A DNA stretch of 64,000 nucleotides from an uncultured Caulobacter sp. (GTDB lineage: Bacteria; Pseudomonadota; Alphaproteobacteria; Caulobacterales; Caulobacteraceae), in contig CAJYMH010000010.1 in NCBI GenBank assembly GCA_913776195.1, positions 62,001-126,000 of the forward strand. Direction: 5' to 3'. Positions 49,707-59,677 of this stretch are shown piece by piece. Numbering within the stretch: position 1 is the first letter of the stretch; every line of letters starts with the position of its first letter. The position numbers and the translations under genes are program-made. The notes beneath the pieces are model-generated. The model saw nothing but the letters and a program-made list of their open reading frames with translations, had not been told where the DNA came from and did no database searches.

Positions 49707-50819
49707 CTACTCTCGCACCTTCTCCAGCCATCCGGCCGACCGCATCTCCTGCAGCCGCGACACGGTTCGCTCGAATTCGAAGGCCCCGTCGCCGGCCGGG
49801 TACAGCGCTTCCGGCTCCGCCTCGGCCAGGACCACGATCTTCGTCCCCGCCTCATACAGGGCGTCCACCAAGGTGTTGAAACGCTTGGCGGCGTCCCGCT
49901 TTTCCGGCCGCAGCGCCGGCAGATTCTCCAGGAACACCGTGTGGAAGCGCTCCGCCAGGGCCAGATAATCCTGCGGCCCCAGCGGCCGGTCGCACAGCTC
50001 GGCGAAGGTCGCTCGCAGCAGTCCGCCCGCCGCCCGGGGCAGGGTCAGCTTCCGACCCATGACCTCCAGGGTCGCGTCGGTCTCCTCGGCCCCGTCCAGC
50101 ATGTCGGCCCACAGGGCGTCGAATTCGCGGCCGGTCTCGGCCGCGACGGGCGCCAGCCAGATCCGCGCCGCGCGCAGGCGGTCCAGGCGGAAATCCTTCG
50201 GTCCAGCCACCGTGATCACCTCCATCCGCGCCTTCAGCATGTCGATGAAGGGGGTGAAGAGCTGGCGATTGATGCCGTTCTTGTACAGGTCGTCTGGCGG
50301 CCGGTTCGACGTGGCGACCAGGGTCACCCCGTGGTCGAACAGGCCCTCGAACAGCCGGCCCAGGATCATGGCGTCGGCGATGTCGGTGACCTGCAACTCG
50401 TCGAAGCACAGCAGCCGCGCTTCGGAAGCGATCTTTTGCGCGGTGGGAGCGATGGGATCATCGCCCTTGTGCTGGCCGAAGCGCGCCTTGCGGGCCGCCG
50501 CGTCGCTCTTGCGCCAGGCGTCGATGTCGGCGTGGACCTCGGCCATAAAGGCGTGGAAGTGGATGCGCCGCTTGCGGGCTGTCGGCGCGGTCTCGAAGAA
50601 AAGGTCCATGATCATGGACTTGCCCCGGCCCACAGGCCCCCAGAGATAGACGCCCTTCTGGCTTTTGGGCTTGCGGCCGAAAAACTTGAAGCCCGGCTCG
50701 CCGGCCGCGTCGAGGGCGGCTTCCAGTCGGGCCAGGGTCTCGATCCCGGCCGCCTGGGCCGCATCGGGGGTGATCTGACCCTGGGCGAGGCGGTCCTGAT
50801 AGGCGGTGCGGATCGACAT
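49707..50819 (-). CDS. zapE: Cell division protein ZapE (AFG1-like ATPase)
   Basis: A 370-residue AAA+-type ATPase of the AFG1/ZapE family. Motifs are the Walker A GPVGRGKSMIMDLFFE, the Walker B LLCFDELQVTDIADAMIL, the sensor ATSNRPPDDLY, and the basic segment RKRRIHFHAFMAEVH. In E. coli ZapE acts at the divisome under stress; the mitochondrial homologue aids turnover of respiratory subunits, which is notable given the sdh operon directly downstream. About 270 bp of promoter region separate its stop from the sdhC start. Confidence 0.95.
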   Translation of the reverse strand: MSIRTAYQDRLAQGQITPDAAQAAGIETLARLEAALDAAGEPGFKFFGRKPKSQKGVYLWGPVGRGKSMIMDLFFETAPTARKRRIHFHAFMAEVHADIDAWRKSDAAARKARFGQHKGDDPIAPTAQKIASEARLLCFDELQVTDIADAMILGRLFEGLFDHGVTLVATSNRPPDDLYKNGINRQLFTPFIDMLKARMEVITVAGPKDFRLDRLRAARIWLAPVAAETGREFDALWADMLDGAEETDATLEVMGRKLTLPRAAGGLLRATFAELCDRPLGPQDYLALAERFHTVFLENLPALRPEKRDAAKRFNTLVDALYEAGTKIVVLAEAEPEALYPAGDGAFEFERTVSRLQEMRSAGWLEKVRE

Positions 50820-50907
50820 GGCGTCTCGTTAGCCGCCGAAGGCTTTGCTGAAAAGCCGAAACGGGCCCGCTTTCGCCGCGCCGCTCGGCCCCCTATGGTC
50901 GCCGGCG

Positions 50908-51360
50908 ATGCCGTCGATCGAACGCGTTCTGGCCGAAGAGGCCGACACCGCCCGGCTGGGCCGGATCATCGCCCGCGCCCTGCGCAAGGGCGAGGCCGTC
51001 TGCCTCTACGGCCCCCTGGGCGCCGGCAAGTCGACCCTGGCCCGCGCCTTGGTCCGCGCCCTGACCAGCCCGGACGAGGACGTGCCGTCCCCAACTTTCA
51101 CCCTGGTCCAGTTCTATGACGGGCCGGACTTTGCGGTGGCCCACTTCGACCTCTACCGTCTGGCCTCGCCGGAAGAGGCCTATGAGATCGGGCTGGAGGA
51201 GGCGCTGGAGGACGGCGCGGCGGTGATCGAATGGCCGCAGCGGCTCGACGGAGCGCTACCCGCCGACCGACTCGATATAGAGATCACGCCCGAAGGCGAG
51301 GGCCGCCGTGCGCGGCTGACCCGCCATGGCGCGTGGAGAGGGCGCGAGCTTGAGTTCTGA
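50908..51360 (+). CDS. tsaE: tRNA threonylcarbamoyladenosine biosynthesis ATPase TsaE
   Basis: TsaE is the ATPase that works with TsaB and TsaD to make the t6A modification of tRNAs. The 150-residue protein has the P-loop GPLGAGKSTLARALV, then PSPTFTLVQFYDG and HFDLYRLASPEEAYEIGLEEAL, with VIEWPQRL near the C-terminus. I chose ATG 50908 (protein MPSIERVLAEEADTARLG). Its end overlaps the next gene by 35 bp. It is the first gene of a tightly packed plus-strand run. Confidence 0.95.
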   Translation: MPSIERVLAEEADTARLGRIIARALRKGEAVCLYGPLGAGKSTLARALVRALTSPDEDVPSPTFTLVQFYDGPDFAVAHFDLYRLASPEEAYEIGLEEALEDGAAVIEWPQRLDGALPADRLDIEITPEGEGRRARLTRHGAWRGRELEF

Positions 51361-52441
51361 TCGCAGCGCGGCCAAGGCCGCCTTCCTGGACGCCAACGGC
51401 TTTGGCGACGTCCGCCGCGAGGCCCTGAGCGGCGACGCCTCGACCCGCGCCTATGAGCGGCTGCACCGCCCGGACGGCTCGACCCTGATCTTCATGGACC
51501 AGCCGCCCAAGGCGGAGACCCCGGCTTGCCCGCCGAACGCCACGCCTGAAGAGCGTCTGGCCCTCGGCTTCAACGCGGCCTACCGCCTGGCCGCCGGCCG
51601 GGTGGACGCCTTTGTCGCCTGCGCCCGGCATCTGAAGTCGCTCGGCCTGTCCGCCCCCGCCATCCTGGCTTTCGACACGACCCAGGGCCTGGCGGTTCTG
51701 GAAGACCTCGGCGACGGTCTGTTCGCCGCCGAGATCGCCGCCGGAACCAACGAGATCCAGCTCTACGACGCCGCCGTCGACGCCCTGCTGGTGCTGCACG
51801 CCGCTCCGCCGCCGGACCGCCTGACCTTCGACGACCTCGAATGGCCGCTGCTGACCTATGACGATCTGGCCCTGAAGATGGCCCAGGACCTGCTGGTCGA
51901 ATGGCTGCCGAAGCTGCGCACCGAGCTGTCCTTCGACGATCAGGCGGTCGCCGATTGGGACGCGCTTTGGACTCCGATCCGCCAGCGGGCCGAGGCTGGC
52001 GCCTCGGTCTTCTGCCACCGTGACTATCACGCCGAGAACCTGCTCTGGCTGCCGGGCCGCGAAGGTCCCGCCCGCGTCGGCCTGATCGACTTCCAGGACG
52101 CGGTGAAGGCTCACCCGGCCTGGGACTTCTCCATGCTGCTGCACGACGCCCGCCGCCAGGTGACGCCCGACCTGGAGGAGCGGTGCCTGAGCCGCTACCT
52201 GGCCGCCCGGCCCGACATCGACGCCAGCCAGTTCCGCGCCGACTTCGCCGCCCTGGGCGCCCTCAACATCTGCCGGATCATCGGCATCTTCGCCCGCCTG
52301 GTGATCCGCGACGGCAAGCCCCGCTACGAACAATTCCTGCCCCGCCTGTGGGGCTATCTCGACCGCACCCTGACCGAGCCCTCCATGGCGCCCCTGAAGG
52401 CTTGGCTTGACGCCAAAGTGCCGGCTGAGAGCCGCCGATGA
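51326..52441 (+). CDS. amgK: Anomeric MurNAc/GlcNAc kinase AmgK
   Basis: AmgK phosphorylates recycled N-acetylmuramic acid and N-acetylglucosamine at C1, the first step of a peptidoglycan recycling route that bypasses de novo UDP-MurNAc synthesis. The 371-residue aminoglycoside-phosphotransferase fold shows GDASTRAYERL, the catalytic FCHRDYHAENLLWLPG and GLIDFQDAVKAHPAWD. Fosfomycin resistance through this route is known in Pseudomonas. ATG 51326 is used; TTG 51350, just before the tsaE stop, is possible. murU follows with a 4-bp overlap, which supports the assignment. Confidence 0.9.
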   Translation: MARGEGASLSSDRSAAKAAFLDANGFGDVRREALSGDASTRAYERLHRPDGSTLIFMDQPPKAETPACPPNATPEERLALGFNAAYRLAAGRVDAFVACARHLKSLGLSAPAILAFDTTQGLAVLEDLGDGLFAAEIAAGTNEIQLYDAAVDALLVLHAAPPPDRLTFDDLEWPLLTYDDLALKMAQDLLVEWLPKLRTELSFDDQAVADWDALWTPIRQRAEAGASVFCHRDYHAENLLWLPGREGPARVGLIDFQDAVKAHPAWDFSMLLHDARRQVTPDLEERCLSRYLAARPDIDASQFRADFAALGALNICRIIGIFARLVIRDGKPRYEQFLPRLWGYLDRTLTEPSMAPLKAWLDAKVPAESRR

Positions 52442-53157
52442 GCGGACCCCAAAACAAGGCGCCCAAGACAGCCATGGTGCTCGCGGCCGGTCTCGGCACC
52501 CGCATGCGGCCCCTGACCAACGATCGGCCGAAGGCCCTGGTCGAGGTCGGCGGCAAGGCCCTGATCGATCACATGCTCGACCGTCTGGTCGCCGCCGGGG
52601 TCGAGACGGCGGTGGTCAACGTCCACTACTTCGCCGACCTCATGGAGGCCCATCTGGCCAAGCGCACCGACCTGCGTATCGTCATCTCCGACGAGCGGGC
52701 GCAGCTGCTGGAGACCGGCGGCGGCCTGAAGAAGGCCCGGCCGCTGCTCGGTGACGCACCGGTCTTCGTAGCCAATATCGACTCCGTCTGGAACGAGAGC
52801 GCTCCCGCGATCGACGCGCTGGCCGCCGCCTGGGACCCTGACCAGATGGACGTCTGCCTGATGCTGACCGGCACTGGGGACTCCATCGGCTTCCACGACA
52901 GCGGCGACGTCTTCCGCGAGGCCGACGGCCGCCTTCGCTTCAAACATCCGGACGAGATCGCGCCCTACCTCTATGTCGGCGTGCACATCGCCAAGCCATC
53001 GGTGACGGCCGGCGAGCCGGACGGCCCGTTCTCCCTCACCCCCCTGTGGCGCAGGTTGGCCGATCATGGCCGCCTGCACGGCGTGGCGCCCGTCGCCAGC
53101 TTCATGCACGTGGGCGATCCCGCCGCCAGGGAGGCGGCCGAGGCGCGACTTCGGTGA
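52438..53157 (+). CDS. murU: MurNAc-1-phosphate uridylyltransferase MurU
   Basis: MurU converts MurNAc-1-phosphate to UDP-MurNAc, completing the AmgK-MurU recycling route. The 239-residue nucleotidyltransferase has the signature AMVLAAGLGTRMRPLTNDRPK, the uridine-binding ETGGGLKKA and VANIDSVW. Start and stop overlap both neighbours (ATGA with amgK, GTGA with addB). Confidence 0.92.
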   Translation: MSGPQNKAPKTAMVLAAGLGTRMRPLTNDRPKALVEVGGKALIDHMLDRLVAAGVETAVVNVHYFADLMEAHLAKRTDLRIVISDERAQLLETGGGLKKARPLLGDAPVFVANIDSVWNESAPAIDALAAAWDPDQMDVCLMLTGTGDSIGFHDSGDVFREADGRLRFKHPDEIAPYLYVGVHIAKPSVTAGEPDGPFSLTPLWRRLADHGRLHGVAPVASFMHVGDPAAREAAEARLR

Positions 53158-56100
53158 CGCGCATCTTCGACACTCCCGGTCCGCGCTGGTTCTCGATCCC
53201 CGCGCATCGCCCCTTCGTCGAGGATCTGGCCGCCGGGCTGCACGCCCGCCTGTCGCCCCTAGGACCGGAGGCCCTGTCACAGGCCGTGGTCCTGACCCCC
53301 ACCCGCCGCGGCGCCCGCGCCCTGGCCGAGGCCTTCGTCGGCGTCTCCGGCGGCAAGGCCCTGCTGCTGCCGCAGATCCGCGCCCTGGGCGACCTCGATG
53401 AAGGCGAGCCCCCCTTCGAGCCGGGCGAGCTGGCCCTCGACCTGCCGCCCGCCGTCTCCGCCTGGCGTCGCCGGTTCGAGCTGGCCCGCATCGCCGCAGA
53501 CCATTCGCACCTGTTGCAGCGGGACCTCGACGCCTCCGGCGCCCTGGAGATGGCCGACGCCCTGGCCGGCTTCCTCGACAGCGCTCAGATCGAGGAGATC
53601 GCGGCTCGCGGTCGCCTGGACAGCCTGGTCGACGGCGACCTCGCCAAGCACTGGCAGGTCTCCGCGAAATTCCTCACCGCCGCCCTCGACGCCTGGACCG
53701 ACCGGCTGCGTGAACTGGACCTGATCGACGTGTCCGAGCGCCGCGTCCGCCTGCTGCGCGCCCTCGGCGACCTGTGGAAGGCGCAGCCGCCTCAGGGCGT
53801 GATGATCGCCGCCGGCTCCACCGGCACGGCCCCCGCCACCGCCGACCTGCTCGGCGTGATCGCCGGCCTGCCGCAAGGCGCGGTGGTTCTGCCCGGTCTC
53901 GACGAGGGCCTGGCCGAGGACGCCTGGCTGCAGATCAACGAAGGCGAACAGCATCCCCAGGGCGCCATGAAGCGCCTGCTGGAACGGCACCGCGCCGGAC
54001 GGGACGCGGTGCGGCCCTGGACCACAGACGCCGACATGAAGGGCCGCTGGCGGCGCCGGCTGGTCAATGAAGCCCTACGCCCGGCCGAGGCCACCGCCGA
54101 CTGGCTGGCTCAGATCGCCCGCCTTCGCGCCGAGGCCCCGGCCGGGATCGATCCGTTCAGCGAAGGGCTGAAGGGGCTCTCCGTCGCCGCCGCCCGGACG
54201 GAGGAAGAAGCCGCCCTCGTCTGCGCCCTGCTGCTGCGCGAGGCGCTGGAGACGCCGGGCCTGACCTGCGCCCTGGTGACGCCGGACCGGGAGTTGTCCC
54301 GCCGGGTCGGCGCCCGCCTGGCCCGCTGGGGCGTGGCCGCCGACGACTCCGCCGGCGCTGATCTAGCGGGCTATCCGGTGGCGGTCCTGGCGGATCATGT
54401 GGCCGCCCTCAGCGCCGATCCCCTCGACCCCGTCCGCCTGCTGGCCGTGGCCAAGCATCCGCTTGTCCGCCTCGGTCTCGACGAGACTGCACTTGCCGAT
54501 GCTCGCCGCCGTCTGGAGGGCAAGGGTCTGCGCGGCCCGCGCCCGCCTAGCCGCGAGCGGCTCTTTGACAAGTTACGGCAAGAGCCGGAGGCCGCCGACC
54601 TCGCCCGCCGCCTGTTCGCCGCCCTGGACCTGGCGGCCGAGGTCTTCACGGCGGGCCCAGCCTCGCCGCCAGACGCCGCCGCAGCGCTTGCCCGCGCGAT
54701 GGAGGCGCTGGCCGACGGCCCGGACGGTTTCGGGGCCCTGTGGAACGGCGCGGGCGGCGAAGGGCTGGGTAGCTTGCTCGCCGCCCTATCCGGTGAAGGC
54801 GACGGCCTGCCCGACGCCAGCGCCGGCGGTTTTCACGACCTGCTTGGCCGACTGATCGGCGGCGAGAGCGTGCGCACGGGCGGCGCCACCCATCCGCGCC
54901 TGCGCATCCTCGGCGCCATCGAGGCCCGCCTGGTTCGCGCCGACCGCCTGATCCTGGCCGGGCTGGAGGAGGGCGTCTGGCCCAAGGCGCCGCCCACCGA
55001 CCCCTTCCTGTCGCGCCCCATGCGCAGCGCCCTGGGTCTGCCGCCGCCCGAACGCCGGGTCGGCCTGTCCGCCCACGACTTCGCCCAGGCCGCCAGCGCG
55101 CCGGAGGTCATACTTGTCCACAGCGAGCGCCGCGGCGGCGCCCCGGCGGTCGAGTCCCGCTGGCTGTGGCGGCTGCGCACCCTGGCCCGCGGCGCCGGCG
55201 CGACCCTGCCTGAACGCCAAGACGTGCTGGAATGGGCGCGCGCCATCGACGCGCCTTCGGCCTACGACCCGGTCAAGCGACCGGCGCCCAAGCCGCCGGT
55301 CGAGCACCGTCCCCGCCAGATGCCGGTCACTCGGGTCGAGGCCTTGACCCGCGATCCCTACGCCGTCTGGGCCCGCGCCATACTGAACCTCAAGCGCCTC
55401 GACCGGCCGGATGAGCCGGTGGACGTGAGAGCGCGCGGCACCGCCATCCACCGCGCCTTCGAAAACCTCGTCGAGCAGCATCCGCATCCAGGCCCGCTGA
55501 CCGCCGATCTGGCCGAGACCTTCCGCACGCTCTACCTAGACGCCCTGCGCGAGGAGGGCATGCCCGACGCCGCTCTGGTCCGTGAAGCCGCCCTGGCGAC
55601 CGAGGCCGCCGCTTGGGTCGCCGATCTGGAGGCGCGCCGCCGCGAACAGTCGGCTCGCATCGTCGTCGAACAGGAGGGCAAGGTCGTCTTCCCGTCCGCC
55701 CTGGGCGATTTCACCCTCACCGCCAAGACTGACCGGATCGAGGTCACGGCCGACGGCGTGGGCCACATCCTCGACTACAAGACCGGCGCCGCTCCGACCG
55801 CCAAGATGGTCGAGGCCGGCTTCTCGCCTCAGCTGACCCTGACCGCCGCCATACTCCTGCGCGGGGGCTTTGACGGGATCGGCAAGGTCGCACCCGGCGA
55901 CCTGACCTATGTGCGCGTCACCGGCCGCAAGCCGGCGGGGCAAGAGGTCACTATCGCCGCCGCCGGGGAAGAAAGCCTGGACGCCGCCGAAGACGCCTTC
56001 GAGGGCCTGCGTCGTCTGATCGACCGCTACGCCGACCCGGACCAGCCCTACCTGTCCCGCGTCGCACCCCAGTTCGTAAAGGACCACGCCGGCGACTACG

Positions 56101-56159
56101 CCCACTTGGCGCGGGTGTTCGAATGGTCAACGGCGGGCGAAGACGGGGGTGACGAATGA
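53154..56159 (+). CDS. addB: Double-strand break repair protein AddB
   Basis: AddB pairs with AddA in the helicase-nuclease that resects double-strand ends at Chi-like sites for RecA loading. The 1,001-residue protein starts at GTG 53154 within the murU stop. It contains VVLTPTRRGARALAEAF near the N-terminus, a degenerate helicase core, and a C-terminal PD-(D/E)XK nuclease with VGHILDYKTGAAPTAKM. I see no C-terminal cysteine cluster of the kind that binds an iron-sulfur cluster in Bacillus AddB. It overlaps addA by 4 bp. Confidence 0.95.
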   Translation: MTRIFDTPGPRWFSIPAHRPFVEDLAAGLHARLSPLGPEALSQAVVLTPTRRGARALAEAFVGVSGGKALLLPQIRALGDLDEGEPPFEPGELALDLPPAVSAWRRRFELARIAADHSHLLQRDLDASGALEMADALAGFLDSAQIEEIAARGRLDSLVDGDLAKHWQVSAKFLTAALDAWTDRLRELDLIDVSERRVRLLRALGDLWKAQPPQGVMIAAGSTGTAPATADLLGVIAGLPQGAVVLPGLDEGLAEDAWLQINEGEQHPQGAMKRLLERHRAGRDAVRPWTTDADMKGRWRRRLVNEALRPAEATADWLAQIARLRAEAPAGIDPFSEGLKGLSVAAARTEEEAALVCALLLREALETPGLTCALVTPDRELSRRVGARLARWGVAADDSAGADLAGYPVAVLADHVAALSADPLDPVRLLAVAKHPLVRLGLDETALADARRRLEGKGLRGPRPPSRERLFDKLRQEPEAADLARRLFAALDLAAEVFTAGPASPPDAAAALARAMEALADGPDGFGALWNGAGGEGLGSLLAALSGEGDGLPDASAGGFHDLLGRLIGGESVRTGGATHPRLRILGAIEARLVRADRLILAGLEEGVWPKAPPTDPFLSRPMRSALGLPPPERRVGLSAHDFAQAASAPEVILVHSERRGGAPAVESRWLWRLRTLARGAGATLPERQDVLEWARAIDAPSAYDPVKRPAPKPPVEHRPRQMPVTRVEALTRDPYAVWARAILNLKRLDRPDEPVDVRARGTAIHRAFENLVEQHPHPGPLTADLAETFRTLYLDALREEGMPDAALVREAALATEAAAWVADLEARRREQSARIVVEQEGKVVFPSALGDFTLTAKTDRIEVTADGVGHILDYKTGAAPTAKMVEAGFSPQLTLTAAILLRGGFDGIGKVAPGDLTYVRVTGRKPAGQEVTIAAAGEESLDAAEDAFEGLRRLIDRYADPDQPYLSRVAPQFVKDHAGDYAHLARVFEWSTAGEDGGDE

Positions 56160-59100
56160 CCGCGTTCGACCCCCAAGCCATCGCCGCTGATCCGACCATC
56201 AACGCCTTCGTCACCGCCAACGCCGGCTCGGGCAAGACCAAGACGCTGATCGACCGGGTGGCGCGTCTGCTGTTGGCAGGCGCGGAGCCTGAGGCGATCC
56301 TTTGCGTGACCTTCACCAAGGCCGCCGCCGCCGAGATGCAGCGCCGCCTCTACCAGACCCTGGGCGGCTGGTCAGTGCTGGAAGACGAGCCCCTGTCCAA
56401 GGAGCTGGAGAAGCTCGAAGGCGTCGGCGCCGGACGCGATCTGTCCAAGGCCCGCCGCCTGTTCGCCAAAGCCCTGGAGACCCCGGGCGGTCTAAAGATC
56501 CAGACCATCCACGCCTTCTGCGAGAAGCTCCTGCGGCGTTTTCCGCTGGAGGCCGGGGTTTCGCCCGGTTTCACGGTGATGGACGACGCGGCCGCCGCTG
56601 CTTTGGCCGAGGAGGCCCGCCGCCGAACCGCGCTGGAGGCGCAGAAGGGCGGCCTGCTGGGCGAGGCCTATGCCCGTTTCTCGGTGGCCCTGGATTTCCA
56701 GGCCTTCCAGACCATGTTCCGGACCTTCGAGGATCGGCGCGGGGCCATCGCCGCCTATGTCGACCGTTGCGGCGGCTTTCTGGAGACCCGGGCCGACATC
56801 TGGCGCGTCTGCACCAACAGCACCGAGGAGCGCGACCCGGAAGCGATCGGCTCCGACTTCATGGCCCGCCTCGACCGCGCGCTGTGGCGCGACATCGCCG
56901 AGGTCTTGGCGACCGGCGGCAAAACCGACATCAAGTGCGCAGAGCAGATGGCCGCCGTCGCCAACGACCCGGACGCCGGGTTCGAGGACGCCCTGGTCCC
57001 CCTGTTCACCGAGAAGGGCGAGGGGACGCCGGCGACCTGGCCCTTGAAGACCGGCGGCTTGAAGAGTCGTGAGGATCTGCGCGGCCGCCTGCTCGACCAG
57101 CAAAACGCGTTGGAGGATGCTCGCGCCCTGATCCGCGCAGCTCGGGTGGCGGCGGACACTTCCGACATCCTGCTGCTGGCCTGGACCTACACCAAAGCCT
57201 ACGAAGCCGAGAAGCGGGCGCGGGGCGCGCTCGACTTCACCGACCTGATCGAACACGTCCACCAACTGCTGACCCGCCGCGCCCACGCAGCCTGGGTGCT
57301 GTTCAAGCTGGACGGCGGGGTCGATCACATCCTGGTCGACGAGGCCCAGGACACCGCCCCAGAACAGTGGGCGATCCTGCGCGAGCTGACCGGCGAGTTC
57401 TTCAGCGGGGCCGGGGCTCCCGGCTGGCGGACAGGCACGGACGAGCGGACCCTGTTCGTGGTCGGCGACGAAAAGCAGTCGATCTACTCCTTCCAGGGCG
57501 CCGATCCCGAACGCCTGCTGGTGGAGACCCAGCGCTATATCGGCTTGATCGAGGCGGTGGGCCGCACGGCGAAGGGCGTGCCCCTGACGGTCTCCTACCG
57601 ATCCACCAAGCAGGTGCTGTCCTTCGTCGACGCCCTGTTCGAGGCGCCGGAGATGCGCGCCGGGGTGCCGCCCCCGACCGGCGAGGATCGGGTGATCCAC
57701 CGCCCGTTCCGCGTCGAGCATGCAGGCTGCGTCGATCTCTGGCCCCTGGAGCAGGAGATCAAGGAGGACGAGCGCGACGCCTGGGACACGCCGCTGGATG
57801 TGGAAGGCGCCCAGAGCGCCAACCGCCGCCTGGCTCGCCGCATCGCCGCCGAGATCAAGGCCCTGCTGGCGCGGGGCGATGCGATCTTCGACAAGGAGAG
57901 TCGCCAATGGCGGCCCGCCACGGCGGGCGACGTCCTGATCCTGGTCCGGCGACGCAAAGCCCTGTTCGAGGACATCCTGCGGGAGTTGAAGCACGCGGGC
58001 CTGCCGGTGGCCGGGGCCGACCGCCTTGCTCTGTCGGCCCACATCGCCTTCGACGACCTTCTGGCCCTGGCCCGTTTCGCCCTCTATCCGCGCGACGAGC
58101 TGACCCTGGCGGCTTTGCTGAAGAGCCCGTTCTGCGGCTATTCGGACGACGACCTCTACGCCCTGGCTCACGGGCGCGGCGACACCAACCTCTGGGGCCT
58201 GACCCGCGAACGGGGCGACGCGGCTTCCGTCTTCCTGCGCTGGGCGCGGGGCGAGGCGGGTCGCCGTCCGTTCGAGTTCTTCTCCCGAGCCCTGAACTAC
58301 AGCGGCGCCGACGGCGTCTCCATGCGCGCTCGAATGCTGACGCGCCTGGGAGCGGAAGCCGCCGACGCCCTCGACGAATTCCTGGCCCAGGTCCTGGCCG
58401 CCGAGCAGCGGGGGGTGAACGATCTGGAGGCCCTGGTCGCCGACTTCGCCGCCCTCGACATCACCGTCAAACGCGAGATGGAGGGCGCACGTCAGGAAGT
58501 TCGGGTGATGACCGCCCACGGCTCCAAGGGGTTGGAGGCGCCCATCGTCATCCTGCCGGAAATGGCCCTGAAGGACGCTTCGCGCGGCTCACCCCTGCTG
58601 GCGACCGAGAAAGGCGGCTTCCTGTGGTGCGCCTCGTCCAAGAACGACTGCGAGGCGTCCGCCGCCGCCCGCGAGCGGCGCAAGATGAAGGACCAGGAAG
58701 AAGGCCTGCGCCTGCTTTATGTGGCCCTGACCCGGGCCCGCGACCGCCTTATCCTGTGCGGTCGCATCGACGCGCGCACCAAGTTGGAGAACGTCGCCGG
58801 CTGGTACGGTGCGGCCGTGGCCGCCTTCGGCCATCCGGAGATCGCGCCCGACGTCCGCACCGTGGGCGAGGGCGACGCAACCTTCCGCCGCTACGGCCCC
58901 GACCCCATGCGTCTGCCCCTGGCCGAAGCGGTGATTGCGCCGCCGACGATCCTGCCGGCCTGGGTTCGCCAGGCGGCGACGCCCGAGCGTCCCGATGTGC
59001 GTTATGCCGCGCCGTCTCTGCTGGGCGAGGACGAAGCCGTCGCCGCGCCGTCGCCCCTGGCGCGTGTGGCGGGCCTGGGCCGCTATCGCCGGGGGACCAT

Positions 59101-59599
59101 CATCCACCGGCTGCTGCAGTTGCTCCCGGACGTGGCCCCCGCCGAGCGTTCCGCCGCCGCCCGTCGTCTGCTGACCGGCGAGCGTGACCTGACCGACGAG
59201 CAGCGCGCCGAGATGGCCCAGGCCGCCCTGGCTGTTCTGGATGACGCCCGCTTCGCCGAGGTGTTCGGCCCCGGCTCCCGCGCCGAGGTGGCCCTGGCCG
59301 GCGCGGCCAAGACCTTGCCTGGCGGTCTCGCCGTCTCCGGCCGGGTCGACCGGCTGGTGGTGCTGCCCGACCGGGTTCTGGTGGTTGATTTCAAGACCAA
59401 CCGCCCCGCCCCCGAGCGGATCGAGGACGCCGCCGACGCCTATCTGGTGCAGATGGCGGTCTATGCCGCTGTCCTGGCCGAGGTGTTCCCCGGCAGGGCC
59501 ATCGAGGGCGCGCTTGTATGGACCGACGGTCCCAAACTGATGCCCGTTCCAGAAAAGGTGATGGCCGAAGCGCTGACACGGCGCCTCCGCAACAGTTGA
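56156..59599 (+). CDS. addA: Double-strand break repair helicase AddA
   Basis: AddA is the UvrD-type helicase and nuclease subunit of AddAB. The 1,147-residue protein has motif I TANAGSGKTKTLIDRVARLL, motif Ia VTFTKAAAAEMQRR, motif II HILVDEAQDTAPEQW, VVGDEKQSIYSFQGAD and motif VI LRLLYVALTRARDRL. The C-terminal nuclease core reads VLVVDFKTNRPAPE. ATG 56156 lies in the ATGA overlap with addB, so translation is probably coupled. Confidence 0.97.
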   Translation: MTAFDPQAIAADPTINAFVTANAGSGKTKTLIDRVARLLLAGAEPEAILCVTFTKAAAAEMQRRLYQTLGGWSVLEDEPLSKELEKLEGVGAGRDLSKARRLFAKALETPGGLKIQTIHAFCEKLLRRFPLEAGVSPGFTVMDDAAAAALAEEARRRTALEAQKGGLLGEAYARFSVALDFQAFQTMFRTFEDRRGAIAAYVDRCGGFLETRADIWRVCTNSTEERDPEAIGSDFMARLDRALWRDIAEVLATGGKTDIKCAEQMAAVANDPDAGFEDALVPLFTEKGEGTPATWPLKTGGLKSREDLRGRLLDQQNALEDARALIRAARVAADTSDILLLAWTYTKAYEAEKRARGALDFTDLIEHVHQLLTRRAHAAWVLFKLDGGVDHILVDEAQDTAPEQWAILRELTGEFFSGAGAPGWRTGTDERTLFVVGDEKQSIYSFQGADPERLLVETQRYIGLIEAVGRTAKGVPLTVSYRSTKQVLSFVDALFEAPEMRAGVPPPTGEDRVIHRPFRVEHAGCVDLWPLEQEIKEDERDAWDTPLDVEGAQSANRRLARRIAAEIKALLARGDAIFDKESRQWRPATAGDVLILVRRRKALFEDILRELKHAGLPVAGADRLALSAHIAFDDLLALARFALYPRDELTLAALLKSPFCGYSDDDLYALAHGRGDTNLWGLTRERGDAASVFLRWARGEAGRRPFEFFSRALNYSGADGVSMRARMLTRLGAEAADALDEFLAQVLAAEQRGVNDLEALVADFAALDITVKREMEGARQEVRVMTAHGSKGLEAPIVILPEMALKDASRGSPLLATEKGGFLWCASSKNDCEASAAARERRKMKDQEEGLRLLYVALTRARDRLILCGRIDARTKLENVAGWYGAAVAAFGHPEIAPDVRTVGEGDATFRRYGPDPMRLPLAEAVIAPPTILPAWVRQAATPERPDVRYAAPSLLGEDEAVAAPSPLARVAGLGRYRRGTIIHRLLQLLPDVAPAERSAAARRLLTGERDLTDEQRAEMAQAALAVLDDARFAEVFGPGSRAEVALAGAAKTLPGGLAVSGRVDRLVVLPDRVLVVDFKTNRPAPERIEDAADAYLVQMAVYAAVLAEVFPGRAIEGALVWTDGPKLMPVPEKVMAEALTRRLRNS

Positions 59600-59677
59600 T
59601 GCGGCGGAACCTGCGCCCTACATCTTTCGCTGAAAGAACGCGCGGGCGATTCCCGCCGCGATGAGGAGCTATCGCCA

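Noticed and set aside
56492..58519. A 675-codon open frame antisense to addA.
   Set aside because: Long antisense frames are common in GC-rich coding DNA. addA itself is beyond doubt, and the antisense product has no recognisable motif.
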